Below the pieces are notes generated by a model that saw nothing but the letters and a program-made list of their open reading frames with translations, was not told the origin of the DNA and searched no databases. A stretch of DNA of 64,000 nt, taken from NCBI GenBank assembly GCA_005656395.1, contig SRSI01000077.1, positions 682,001-746,000 on the forward strand, in the 5' to 3' direction. Source of the stretch: Strongyloides papillosus (taxonomy: Eukaryota > Nematoda > Chromadorea > Rhabditida > Strongyloididae). Both the position numbers and the translations under genes were made by a program. How positions within the stretch are numbered: the first letter of the stretch is position 1; every line of letters starts with the position of its first letter. This document shows, in pieces, positions 47,256 to 59,744 of the stretch.

Positions 47256-48161
47256 TATAAACTTAAAAAAAAATACAATATAGTATTAGTATTTAAATCT
47301 AAAAGAAATTAAAAAATTAATTAAAAGACATAAATAAGAACATAAAATAGTTAACCCAATAGTATACAAAATTAGTGGAAAGAATTTATACGTGTTTGGG
47401 AATTAAAAAGAAGGTACTTCTTATCTTATATTGAACATACTTGGTAATAAGCAACTGACATAATACTATTGTATGATAGAATGATGAAAAAAAGTGTGCA
47501 CAGGTAGAATAAAGAAAAAAATGATTGATGTAACAACGGGAAAATTAAAAAAAATAACTAGAAGGTAAATTTAGTAATAATGTAATTGTCCGTAAAGAAT
47601 AAAGTATACCTATTTCAAAATGTCAGGGAAAACAGTCATGGGAAAATGGTGATGAGAATGGTTTGAATAAATTTGAGGCATGAATTTGAATTATATGCAC
47701 GGCAATCCTTTTAATGTAATTTCAAGTATGCAAAATACTCCAAATTATCTCTGTTCAAGAGAAGAATTTTATTTTAAAAAAAAAGTGAAAATTAGTTTTT
47801 GGTAAATGACATTTGTAAGTTAATTTTATTTTATCATTGGAAATGTCGTTACAATATAAGAAAAAAATCCTTTTCGACCATATTCATAAAAAAATAGATT
47901 TAACAATACAATATGCTAAAGAACATTAATATCCACGTACTGATTGTTTATTTATAATTTTATGATAAAAAAGAGTAGTTAAAATTTATTACATATTCTT
48001 TTTTTTTTGTTGAAAAGCCTTAAACTGTAATATAAAATTATTTCATTTTTTATGTAAAAATAATTGTTGAAAACACTTGATTTTTGGAAAAAAAAATGGA
48101 TGAGAAATAACAAGACAGGATGAGATTACTTCAAAGTCAATTTTCTACTATTTTATAATAG
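47256..48161. other. Spacer between neuropeptide and HMG genes
   Basis: 906 bp between two minus-strand genes; holds the HMG promoter and the neuropeptide 3' UTR. AT-rich, no coding frame. Confidence 0.55.
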
Positions 48162-48641
48162 TTAACGTCCCCAAAGTCCATTGGCATTATTCCAAGTTGA
48201 GGCACGTTTTCCCCATAAACCATCTGCACTCTTCCAAGTACCTCTGTAAAAGGATTATTTAAATTTACAATTTTAACAGGTAATAGAAAAATCTAATTTT
48301 TACCTTTTTCCCCACAGAGCGTTGGCATTGTCCCACTTTGAACTTCTTTTTCCCCATAAACTATTCATCTGTTGCCAATTTGTAGCAGGTCTTTTTGCCA
48401 TATAATATCCACTTGTTAAGAAATAATCAGGTTGGTAATCAAAGTCATATAATAATGCATTTGAAGATCTTTTTCCCCAAAGAGCAGACGCTTGATCCCA
48501 TTTATTCAACTTCCCTTCCGTAACATTGCTTAATTGAAAAGCAACAATTGATAAAATAAAAATAATAGTTAAGTGGACATTACAACCAAATAATGTAGAT
48601 GTACATGAAATATTTTTAATGGCCCCTTTTTTATTTATCAT
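48162..48641 (-). CDS. Myoinhibitory peptide (allatostatin-B, NLP-38-like) precursor
   Basis: Two exons, 48641-48304 and 48243-48162, phase 2 over a 60-nt intron (139 residues). A hydrophobic signal segment (HLTIIFILSIVAFQLS) is followed by five copies of the W-x6-W-Gly motif, each ending in a dibasic or terminal basic site: KWDQASALWG-KR, PATNWQQMNSLWG-KR, SSKWDNANALWG-KR, GTWKSADGLWG-KR and ASTWNNANGLWG-R at the C-terminus. The Gly would become a C-terminal amide. One spacer peptide without the motif (starts SSNALLYDFDY, ends GYYMA-KR) lies between copies 1 and 2. MIPs act through the sex-peptide/MIP receptor (SPRR in nematodes) and affect muscle tone, feeding, sleep and learning. The signal segment begins only after about 23 residues, so a downstream start is possible. 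Confidence 0.93.
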
Positions 48642-51600
48642 GTTGTTGATACTTTTTGACCTAAAACAATAGGAATGCTATATTATACGGAGTATAAATA
48701 AACTTTGAATATTTTATTATAGACAATTTTATAAATATAATCTTGAATACAAAGTTGAAATTTGACATAATGTTTAAAGGAAATTGAATCAAAATATCTC
48801 TTAATGAAGCAATATAAACTTTTTGATTTTTGATGACAAAATCTTTGATTAATAATGATGTTATCAAGTTAATATAAAGTAATATTGCGTAATTAATGCT
48901 AAAAACTATTCTCAAAAAAGATTGTTAATACTAATGAAAAAAGTTAATTAAATAATTAAAGAAAGCTTATCAAATATCATGCTACTTTAAGATATGGATT
49001 GAAACATTTAAAAGAGATAAGATTATATTGTTATTTTTATGCCTTCGTTAATTATTATTTTAAAGAAAGCCAAAAAATAATATTCTATATAACAACTTTA
49101 TTTTTAAAAATTTGTTGAAATATACAAATTAAGCGCATTTCAAAGTTATTTGAGAACATGAAAAAGAATCAATTGACACCCCCTTTTCTTAATTTTGAAA
49201 AAGTACTTAATTTTACATTCACCAATTTTTAATTAAAATTCACAGAATATGATATTATGATCTAGGGAAAAAAAGTATTTAATGAAAAATAAATATTTTT
49301 CAGTGTCTTTTTTTGAAGTGTAAAAGCTCCCAATATTGAATATCCTTTATCGAGAAGTAATTTTTTCTCATTATATTAAGTTATATCATCAGCTGGACAT
49401 ATATCATTAAGTAATACATTTGGGTATTAATTAGTAACAATAAATTAAAATTAATCCTTTAAAAAGTTAAAGTATTATAGTTTCAAATATTGTTATAAGA
49501 TAGAAAAACAATAAATATCCTTTTATTTTAATACACCAACTAAGTATATGAAGTATATAAAATATATATTAAACAAAACCGTAATCGGTCACGATATAGT
49601 ATAACATAAAAATAAATGTATATTATTTATAAAATGGCGTGATTTTGAAAATTGATATATATGTTAATTGTGAAAAAATAAAACTAAAAATGTATAAAAT
49701 AGTTGAAAAGAAATATTAATTTTGAAATAGACCTAATATTTAACTTTGAAAAAAAATTTCATGTATATCTCAATTTTCAACAATTTGTATTAAATGGGGG
49801 CGTTAATTATCATGAGAAAAAGGTAATCATTTTACTAGCAAATTGCTTATTAGTAAATTATTTATATAATGATAAATTTTAAAAAATTACACAAACAATA
49901 TTTATGGAAAAATAGAAAAACAAAATTATTAATTTATTATACCTTAACAATTTGATAATAGTTTTAAAAAATTTTTATAAGTAAAAAAATGTTGCATTTG
50001 ATAAGAATCATTATATCATAAAAATAATTCCTTCATCTTATATTTGAAAAAAAAATTTTTGTTAAAATTACCATAATTATATCTCAAAATTTTACTAGAT
50101 GTCTATTTCTATACTTATTTACTTGGGTATGTATTTTCAAAATATCTTTATTTTCTTGGTATTTAATTTTTATAAAATTAATTTAAAAAAATGATATTTT
50201 TAATTAATCATTAAAGGTTAAATAGAAAGTTGATATATACTGTAGTTTATTTTAAATTAAATTAACTTTTATAAATATACTGTATTAAATATATTCTAAG
50301 TTCAAATTAAAGAAATTATAAATATTTATTAAAAAAACCAAGTTTATTACATTAAAAAAATGTTATTGTCTTTTTCGTTTTAAAAAAACTAATCATTTTT
50401 GTAAAAAAGTTTTTCGTGAACTGATATAATTTAAAAACCATTTTAAGAGTCAAAGCAACTATAATTATTGTATAATTTCTTATAAAAAGAAATAGTTACA
50501 TAAAAACTATACATTTTCTGAATAATTTACTGTATTTTTTTCTTTTGACAAAAAAAGTAAACCAAAAATTTTGTGAAATATAAAAAATTATAAAATATTT
50601 ATGAATGACAATATAAGTAGTGTAGATAATAATGTATACCAATACTAGAAAATATTAATTATAAAAGAAATGTTTCTTTAATTATAATAAGTAACATATT
50701 AATTTTTAATCTTTATGTTTTTATTTAAATTAAATTATAGTTACTTATGATTAACAGTAAATTTTGTAATATTACAAATACGGAAAGAGTAAAAATATAT
50801 ATAATACTAAAAATATATTTATTCCTGCATTTTGCTATATACCAGAATCGTTTTTTTACAAAATTTTTATTAGTAAAATAATAAATATTTTCTAAATCAT
50901 TTCTTAAAACATTAATTAAAAATAATGCTTCTTAAAAGGGGAATAATATTTACTGTAGTTAACTAGTTTAATGCACACAAACTTTAATTAATTAAGATGT
51001 AAACATTTTTATAGTAAATTAGATTCATTAATATTTTACTATTAGCTCAATAATATATGAAGGTATATTATGTAGAAGAAAGTTCTTTCCATATTTTATT
51101 TAAATGAAACTTTATTATACTAATTTTTTAAAAATTATTTATTAAGAGTAAAAATAATCTTTATTGAATGTATACATAGAATTAAGTCTGGTGATGACTT
51201 TTGTGATAAAATAAAATCCCTATAGAAATGATATCAAAAATTTTGTTCTGTTTTTGGCAAATAAGCTCATCGTTTTTGCCTCTAATACTTTATAGTTAAA
51301 AATTTTTTTTTATTGTATCTTAAGGACTTAAAATTACTCATCTTCTACATCTATAAATATAAAATATATCTAAAATTTTGTAAGGTTTATTTTGAAACAA
51401 AAATAGTTAAAGAAAAATATGAGAATTCAGATATGATGAATTGTCATGAAAAATAAGTTTCCTAAAATAGCTAAACTTTTATTTTTGCAAATATTTTGAT
51501 AAATTCTTATAAATTAAATAAATATTTCTTCTATTATTTTGTAAAACATCTTTTAACTACGTCATCTCTTTTTTTTTATATATTTATGAGATTTCCATAA

Positions 51601-52001
51601 TCTTTAAAAGTAACTCATGGTAACAAAGAATTTACATTGAAATTTCTGAAGATTCTGTGAATAAATTAACAATTTCTCACATTTTGCTTAGTAAATTGCC
51701 AATTTTGTTATTTAAAAGCAATAATAAGAAAATGGTAAAAAAAGTAAAACAAAGATTTTCGAACTCATATATATATTCTGTAAATATTTTTTATATCCAT
51801 CATATGTTTATTTCAGATATGCATAAGATTTTCAAGTTTGATTTTAAGTTTATAAATGAACAAAAAATGTACAAATATTTTATTTTTGTTAATAATTTAA
51901 ATTATAACTTATTTTACAATAATTTTTTAGTAAAGATATTTTCTATATTCACAATTACATATTTAATATCACTGTTTTAAACACTTAATACAATAGAAAA
52001 A
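48642..52001. other. Gene-poor 3.4 kb
   Basis: Very AT-rich spacer between the AP-2 and neuropeptide genes, both minus. Frames at 48661-48915 (-) and 51657-51980 (+, 107 codons) are dominated by Asn/Phe/Ile/Lys/Tyr and show no domain or splice logic. Likely houses distal regulatory DNA of the neuropeptide gene. No RNA gene seen. Confidence 0.5.
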
Positions 52002-53647
52002 TTAGCTTTTCATTTCAAGAACTTTCATACTTTCATTTATCCAATTCATTATTGCCGTTAATGAAGCAAGAACTGCTGGAGATCCAAAACCATGTGTAAC
52101 CTATTAATTTGAAAAACATATTAAATAGTTATGAAACTAAATACAATAAAACTTACCATGCTAAAATGCGTTAAATGTTTTTGAATATTTGGATCTAAAA
52201 CAGGAATAGGTGTCGATGTACATAAAGGACTCCTATCATTATTGAGAAGTTCTTTGAACTCAGAAAGTACCGTTTTTGCAGCCATCATCATATTTTTTTT
52301 TCTTTGTATTCCTTGAATATCATTATTATTTAAATTACTACTTATCATGTATTCGGCTATTTGTTTTGCCGGAAAGTCGTTTTCACAAATATGATTGAAA
52401 TCTTTTGCCAGATGAAGAGCCTCGAACTCAACTAAAGCTGTTAATGAATTAACATTTGTTGCTTTTCTTCTACCAGCTGGTAATGAAAGACCAACTTTTT
52501 TTAATTGGTCCCTTAATGATTTGCCACCATCTTTAGATTTAGCTCTTCTTAAAATACCTCCTAATACTGAAGCATTAAGGCATTCTGGATGAGATAATCT
52601 TCTTTGAATCTCACCAACTGTAACTTTATATTTTGCTGCACTACTTAATAATGATAATCTTCCCGGAACAGAGCAAAAAACTTCTAGCGGATTAGGTGTT
52701 ACTGAAGGAGTTATGGAGCTTATACTTTGAATTCCAGCTATACTATTGTTTTGTAGAATTTGATGTGATTGATGTTGTAGATGTGAAATATTTTGTGAAA
52801 ATATGGAATTATTATTTTCACAGAATTCTTCTTTAACATTTCCTAGTTTTCTTATAACACCATTTGATTGTTGTTCACCAACATAACTTTCATCTGAAGA
52901 ATTATCTCGATCGTTTTCGATAATATTATTCATTTTCAGGGGATATCCAGTATTATTTTCAAGTTCTAATTTTATCATATGACTACCTTGTTGTTGTCTC
53001 ATTTCTGAACCAATAATTTGTTGATGATCAGGTGAAGAATTGATACTATTCGAATAATGTGATACTACAACTTCATTGTTGTTAAGATTCATTTGCATAC
53101 ATTGTGAAGGATATTGATTAACCGATATGAATGGTCCATCACAATTGTCATTCCTTTGATTACCAATAAAATTCATTATATACCCGTTTCCTACATTATT
53201 ATTATCGTTTCTGCTATTTGTAGTTGTAATTGTATTGATGTTAGTCATATTTCCAGCTGGATATACAACACTCCCTTGATTAGTAACATTAAACATTGAA
53301 TTTTCTACCAATGATGTTGAAGAATGATGATGATTTGAAAGAATATACCTTGGAATTATTTGTTGATTCTCTCCACTATTAATCATACCAATACTTTGAT
53401 TACTATTCGATTCCATAATATAATCATTCATCTGATTATTCATGTAATGGAATTGTTGCGAAGGAACTGTTGTAACAGATGACGCATTTCTCATCTGACT
53501 GGGGTGGATATTGTTTATTCCATTATTATGAAGCGGTATGCTTCTTAACTGTATATTCTATAAAACATATCGTTAAAATTGTTAATGATAATGACAGATA
53601 ATAAAGATTGATAAATGCATTTTACTATACTTTATACTCACATTCAT
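52002..53647 (-). CDS. AP-2 family transcription factor
   Basis: Exons 53647-53642 (two codons, ATG AAT), 53557-52157 and 52100-52002 (501 residues); introns 84 and 56 nt. The C-terminal half is the AP-2 DNA-binding and helix-span-helix dimerisation region: [89 protein letters not shown], and after the last intron [20 protein letters not shown]. These are near-invariant in TFAP2 proteins, which bind GCCN3GGC sites as dimers. C. elegans has four family genes; aptf-1 controls the sleep-active RIS neuron. The N-terminal half is Asn/Gln/Ser/His-rich and not alignable. The six-base first exon is inferred from a perfect GTGAGT donor and an in-frame join; the rest is firm. Confidence 0.88.
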
Positions 53648-55174
53648 TCTTCTTTATCTTTAAATTTATCCAATAAAAAAAGGGTAAACTTAAATAAGAG
53701 TTAAGCTAATTATTATACCAAGTTCAAATTTAGTGTATGCCTCCGGCACTTAAGTTTCAAAAGTATATGATTTTCTAACCCTCTGGGCTTAGACTGCCTT
53801 AAGGAAATGATAAAATATGTATATAATAATATATATTTTGAAAAATATAATTGTTGAAATTTTGCTAACGGCAAACTCAACCTGTCAATAGGTGAAATGT
53901 TCAATTGTAATAACCTCAGGGTAACCGAAGGTGAAAAATGCCTCAAGCAAAAATAATTAGAAAAGAAAATTTTAAAAATAGAGATTGAATGAATATTAAA
54001 ATAATGGTAAATAGTCTAAATTTTGTTTGAAGATATTTTATTTAGATATCGCAGGTCAGGCATTTAAAAAGAAGATCAGATTGTATTCCTTATTAATTGT
54101 AAATACGAGAATTTTATTATATTAAAATGTACTAGATAATAAAGAGAAGATGTTAAAATTAAGAAAGAGTAGATCAAGGCATGATAAGAAGTGGATATTT
54201 TATAGACAATTCCACTCCCATTTTTATTTATGTTAACTCTTGATAATATTATTAAAATATTCTATTTGCTGATTTCATGCTTTTTAGAAATTATTATTTT
54301 TTAATTATATTTTTATAGTCATTTCTATCTAGTTATATTGTTGTATATCTTAAAATACATTTTTCCGATACTTTTTCTAAAAATATTTCTATTGTTTTAT
54401 GATGGATTAGCTTAGTATACCAAAAACATCTATAAAATAAAATTTTACCTATTTTTGAAAATTTAAAATCATTGATCATTTATTAATATATAAATAAACA
54501 AATTACAATATTTATTATTAGTTTAATACAATTAAATATATAAATTAATAAACCTTGTCATTATTTTACATTACGAAAATGATTTCTTTATTGAGAGAAA
54601 TAATATATTTTAAAATCTGGGTCGACAATATCTTCATCGAAATTTTATTAAATAAATATATTTCGGTAAATGCAATAGAAAATTTTTAAAGTAGATTAAA
54701 TTCATTTTAAAAGTTCATTTCTAAAAGAAAATCATTAGTTTATTTTCTTATTAATTACTCTCTTACTTTATTTGGTATTGTAATTTTGATTGAATTAAAT
54801 TGTTAATACATTTATATTAATTTTAAATACCAAATCGTTATAACATAATTATTGATAAAAAATGGAATAAGTAGGTGAATATCAATTAATAAGTAATTAT
54901 TTGCATGAGTAAAAAAACAAGATATTTTATTTTTGTAATATTTATATTTTTATGGTACTCCCGAAATAAATTATTAATACACCAGTTTTTATTAATATGT
55001 GTATCAACAGTATAAAAACATGAAAAATTTTACAATATTCCTCGTTACACTAATTTTGTTCAAATATTTTTTTTTAATTTGTCAAAATATTCTAATAAAT
55101 TTTTTAACTGTACTTTTATTTTTTTATTGAACAGTTACATATATATTTTAAAAAAATTGAAAATATTTAAGAAA
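53648..55174. other. Intergenic with unexplained composition patch
   Basis: 1.5 kb between two minus-strand genes. Mostly AT-rich, but 53728-53950 is distinctly GC-richer in two blocks and upstream of AP-2; its minus frame (53946-53713) is open for 77 codons without recognisable similarity. It contains a TGCC-TCC-GGCA hairpin (about 53737-53747). Confidence 0.45.
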
Positions 55175-55552
55175 TTAATGAATTTTATCTGCAGAAATAG
55201 TTAAAATTCCTCTACTTGAAAGATGAGATTTGACTGTTGAAACGTCAACATCGCTTGGTAATTTGTATGCACGATGAATCTCTCTTTTTACAGAACCATA
55301 TTCATCATTTCTTGAATCGTGTCTACAATAAATTAAAACTTCATTTCCTGAAACTTTTACCTAAAATAAAATTATTAGAAAATATATAAGATAACTTACT
55401 TCAATTTCATTAGGGGCAAAGAAGTAACATTCTAAACCAACTTCAAATTTATCGTTGGTATTGTGGACTTTAACAACACCATCAGCTTGTTGCAATGGCC
55501 AATCCCATGATCCAGCAGCCTCAGATTGAACGGGAATAGTGCTAGTTGCCAT
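55175..55552 (-). CDS. Small heat-shock protein, HSP12 type
   Basis: Two exons, 55552-55400 and 55360-55175, phase 0 over a 39-nt intron (112 residues). The alpha-crystallin domain spans most of the protein: [40 protein letters not shown], the [14 protein letters not shown] strand and the RGILTISA motif. The arm before the domain is about 25 residues and the C-terminal tail is nearly absent (ADKIH, no IxI motif), matching the nematode HSP12.x group (about 110 residues), which forms small oligomers with little chaperone activity in vitro. A TATA box lies 50 bp before the ATG. The plausible start is MATSTIPV; an in-frame upstream start-like codon in the promoter is not used, in my view. Confidence 0.92.
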
Positions 55553-55600
55553 TTTCAATTTGATTATTAAAAAGTAATCTAAGAGTGAATTTTCTCTTCT

Positions 55601-55606
55601 TATATA
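55601..55606 (-). promoter_or_regulatory. TATA box of the small heat-shock gene
   Basis: Minus strand reads GCGG-TATATA-AGAAG, 50 bp before the ATG at 55552, a fitting TATA position for a gene with a short leader. A GAAAATTC heat-shock-element unit lies just downstream at 55594-55587. Confidence 0.5.
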
Positions 55607-56803
55607 CCGCAATTTAAGAAAGCTCTTGTAACAGAGCATATAAATTCTGATCTAGACAATAGAGATAAAAGAGATGTGCATTTAGTTTCATTTGTTTTTC
55701 ACTTATCTCAATACCACTCATTTAATTTCGATAGTTGATTTAGAAATCCTTTTTAAATAGTTAATTTATATTTTCTGTTAGCTGTCAAATGTTTTATATT
55801 TAAAATCATTTGACTAGATATCTTCAGATTTTCATAATTTTCCTTCATAAAATGTATAATAATACTATTCATTAACTGCAACAGAACAAGTTTATTTACA
55901 AAAAGTTCAGCTATTGATAGCATACGTAGGTTATTATAAGAATTGTTTATAGTTTACAATTACTTCACTTTATAGCAATTTAACTTTCTTTTCTCAAATA
56001 AAAGATTTTATATTATTATTAAGGCCATTTTTAAAGTTGAACAGCAAATTGTCATTTTAATGTATCTTTATTGGCCAGCTATCCAAATACATAGTGAAAT
56101 TATAATCAACATATTACAAGAGGTATTTGAACAATTTTTATTTTAAAAGTACAATTTAAAAAAATTCTTTAATCATCTTAATTTCAAAAAAATCTATATT
56201 TACACTTTTTAAACTTGTCATAGAAATTTAGTTTAACTGATAATTAATAATGTTATCAAGAAGCATTATTTTAAAAAAAGGATAGTAAGACAAAATTATT
56301 TCATATTATTTAAAATATATTTTTTTTGCTGGAAAATATGTATTATATATTGACATTAATAATTACACTTTTTCGGCAGCTTTAAAATATCCATAATAAA
56401 CTAAAAAGTATGTGGATTACAGAATAAAAATAAACGAGTATATTATTACTTAATGCTATCTTATTAACTTTTATAAAATCATAATAATTATTAAATAACT
56501 ATTTACGATAAGATAAAATTTCAGATTTTTTTATAACTTTTTGAATGTAAAATTTATTACGAAAAAATTGTATTTTTAACATTACAAAAGAAAGGGGTTT
56601 TTCGTGTATAACTAAAATATGCTTGCATTGAAAAATTAAAAAGATATATACAATAACATGTACATTTAGATCTTTCTAGTATAATATACAATACAATAAT
56701 TTTAGAATTTAATAAGAGAAAAATTCCTTTTTATAACAAAGTAGGTTGATTGGATGCTTCAAAAAAATAAGTAAATAAATAAAACACTTTATACATTTTC
56801 TTA
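55607..56803. other. Intergenic upstream of sHSP
   Basis: About 1.2 kb of AT-rich DNA between the small heat-shock promoter and the palindromic element. No coding frame or RNA gene seen. Confidence 0.5.
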
Positions 56804-57229
56804 CACAGAAAAATTTTTGTGACAATTTTGTGACATTCTGTCACACTTTTTTTGTGACAAGGCCGGACTGTCACACGAAAAATCGTGACAAAAATCTTTT
56901 AACAAATTTTGTGACGATATGTCACAATTTTTGGTTGTGACAGATTGTCACGTTTTAAAAAAAATACTATTTGTGACGGCTTGTCACAATTTTAGTTGTG
57001 ACATATGGTCGCATATTAAAAAAAATACCATTTGTGACGAATTGTCACAATATTGCTTGTGACAAATTGTCACATTTTAAAAAAAATACCATTTGTGACG
57101 GATTGTCACAATTTTAGTTGTGACAAATGGTCACATATTTAAAAAACAATACCTTTTGTGACGGATAGTCACAATTCTAGTTGTGACATATAGTCACAAA
57201 AAAATTCATGTCACAAATATCTCTTTGTG
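56804..57229. mobile_element. TA-flanked MITE-like element made of TGTGAC/GTCACA palindromes
   Basis: A 426-bp noncoding element. Both ends form imperfect terminal inverted repeats (left ACACAGAAAAATTTTTGTG at 56803, right ending CAAATATCTCTTTGTGT at 57230; about 18 of 22 bases pair) and both are bordered by TA, as in Tc1/mariner-type insertions. The interior holds at least five tandem units of 61-63 bp (GTGACG at 56911, 56973, 57034, 57095, 57158). Each unit has two dyads of the form TGTGAC-N4/5-GTCACA, separated by an A-rich linker (TTTTAAAAAAAATACCATT type). No transposase is encoded, so movement would need a helper. Confidence 0.7.
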
Positions 57230-58548
57230 TATAATTAAAAAAAATTAAAGTTATTCGGTTAGTTGAAACATTTCTTCTTATACATTTATATATAATAAAT
57301 ATTGTGAATTTTTAAATGTTATTCCCGACCCATTTGGTTTAAATTTATTTAATATTAAATGAAAAATACAAAGTCTTATTTTAAATATTATAAATTTTGC
57401 TAACCTCCTTATCTTTTTTGTTAAAATAAAATATTTTTTGTAAATTCCTGTATCGTTAAGTTCTCTAATAGAATCGATATCTAATGAGTAATAAATAAAC
57501 ATACCATAATTAAAATTGATCAACAATTGTTTTATACTGATAGTGATAAAAAATTATGAATATGAAAAGACTTTAATTCATAAATAAATTAAACAATATA
57601 TTTAATTTAATTAATTCTAAGAAAGTTTCTAAACGTTTGTTATTATGTTTAGAATTTTTTTTGGAAATTATATTACTTGATAAGGAAATGATCGCTCTCA
57701 TAAAAGTGTATAGTATGTCTCCAAAGAAATGAAATTTATTGCAGTTAACAAAATAAGGCAAAAAGATACATCTTTCACAGTTATTCTATTATAATAATTT
57801 GATAAAAATTAAATAAGACAATTACTTGTTTCTATATGTATTGAAAGATATAGTAATATATATACATCACCTGGAATAAAAATCCAAACGGCTGATAATC
57901 AATAGATAATGATAACTCTTTTTTATAAGCTATTTTTACAAAAAAAATATATTTAATTGTAATTCAAATGTCTTAAAATAATATTTTACAAATTAACTTA
58001 CAGAGGTAAAAAGTGCATTTTGTTGTCTTAAAAAAGATAAAAATAAAAATTATACAACATTTAAATAATAATTTTAATATGGTTAATTTAACACAAAAAT
58101 TACCCTATTAACTATTTATACGAATGCATTAACAAAATGTTATTTTACTATAGTTGAAAAAATAGTTAATCTAAAAATAATGAATTTCAGAAATAATTGA
58201 AAAAGAAATTAATGATTTTTATTAATTTCATAGTAAATTATTATAATGTTTCAAGAATGTATTTTTCATAAATGAATATTAAAAGCAAATTGTAGATGTA
58301 TTCATTTTAAGTTAAAAAAATTATTTAATTTGAACTGAAAATAAACGAGTCATTAGAAATAAAGTTTGTCAAAATCTAAAATATTGCCCTACATAATGGT
58401 ACTGAGTTTTTAGTTTGTGAGTACGTTTATTTAATATGAATTTTATGTATAATGTTTAAATATAGTTTGTAAATATGTTTTTATTATTTTAAGATGAGAT
58501 TCTTTATAAAGATATTGACGTTAGTAAAAAAACTTCTTTAATAGAATA
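57230..58548. other. Intergenic, 1.3 kb
   Basis: AT-rich spacer between the palindromic element and the end of the CK1-like gene. Minus frames at 57278-57526 and 57573-57761 look random. Nothing functional recognised. Confidence 0.55.
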
Positions 58549-59543
58549 TTAAACTTCCCAATCAAGTGCCAGACTTAAATTGATACCTTCTGTTTCAATC
58601 ATTAATTTTAACATTTCGTAAATAAAATAGTAATCCACTTTGTCTGGATAAGAAAGACTATCTACGTACTCCAAAACTTTTCCATAATCTTTTGCAAATT
58701 TGAAATTAGCAAAGAGAGATTCATAACTTTGACGAACAGCTTGTTTTGCAGCAAAAACTTTATGACGATCCTGAATCTTTTTCCACGGTAAACCATTCTC
58801 ATTTATTAAATCAGCAATCATGTAACACCAAGATTCTATGTCGTCTTTTCTTCCTAATTCAAATCCTTTGTGACCATTCAAAGAGGCAAATTTAACAGTT
58901 CCTTTAAATCTACACCTTTCTCTGGGTGATTTAACTTCATCGTTTTCATTAACAATTTTTCTAGCCATACCAAAATCCAAAAGATAAATCTGTAAAGTAA
59001 TATTTAATCAATAAACTAATAATTAAAACAAACAATTCTTTTTTTCGTTCCTGCTCCACAAGCAAAATTACATGGTTTAACATCTCTGTGAATATAACCA
59101 CACTTATGAAGATCTTCTAATCCTTCTAAACATTGAACTGCTACATGAAAACCTGTTGAAAGAGAAAAATGTTTCTTTGCCATAGCATGTCTTAAATCCG
59201 ACAAATTAGGACCGACAAGGTCCATGAGGATCAAATAATAGTTAGATTTTTTGGCTCTATCAACAAGTCTTACAAAGTGGGATTGAGCTCCTCTCTCCAG
59301 ATTTAATAATTTCAATATAGCAACCTCCATTTTCAATTTCGGATGTTCCCTATTAGGAACCTTTTTTTCGATTTTCATTGCATAACAGGATTTATTAGGA
59401 TCTTTTAAATCTTGAACTTTATAAACGGCACCATATCCTCCTTCTCCCAATAATTTAATTACTTTATAACTGGATTTTTTTGTAGCTAGAGTCTCTCCAG
59501 GTTGAACCTCTTCAATATATCCAAACTCTGTTTCAGAAGTCAT
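58549..59543 (-). CDS. CK1-family serine/threonine kinase (nematode TTBK-like group)
   Basis: Two exons, 59543-59034 and 58989-58549, phase 0 over a 44-nt intron (316 residues). All kinase motifs are present: Gly loop LGEGGYGAVY (32-41), Lys57 in YAMKIEKK, catalytic HRDVKPCNF (Asp154 region), LLDFGMAR (Asp175), and the CK1-specific KFASLNGHKGFELGRKDDIES in place of the APE motif. The short N-lobe and lack of a regulatory tail fit the large nematode-expanded CK1 group (TTBK, Worm6-8), many of which are sperm-enriched. The donor is the weak GTTTGT. It begins 201 bp after the COQ1 stop on the same strand, operon-like spacing. Substrate unknown. Confidence 0.88.
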
Positions 59544-59744
59544 TACAGATCGAAATTAAATGATCTTTCTTTTATAAAATCAATATAATATTTATGACAT
59601 AATATTTTAAATTTAACGTTTATTCAAAAAATCAAATATTACTATTTACAAAAAAAAAATCCTATTTCTATTAACAATTATCTACCTAACATTTTTTTTA
59701 CTAATTTTTTTGGAATAAAAGATACTAAAATAACGTAATAAATT

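Noticed and set aside
51657..51980. 107-codon plus-strand frame in the 48.6-52.0 kb spacer
   Set aside because: Composition (Asn, Phe, Ile, Lys, Tyr) is what AT-rich noncoding DNA gives; no domain or flanking splice logic.
53713..53946. 77-codon minus frame as a protein gene
   Set aside because: No recognisable similarity, and its middle crosses the AT-rich gap between two composition blocks; kept only as an unexplained patch.
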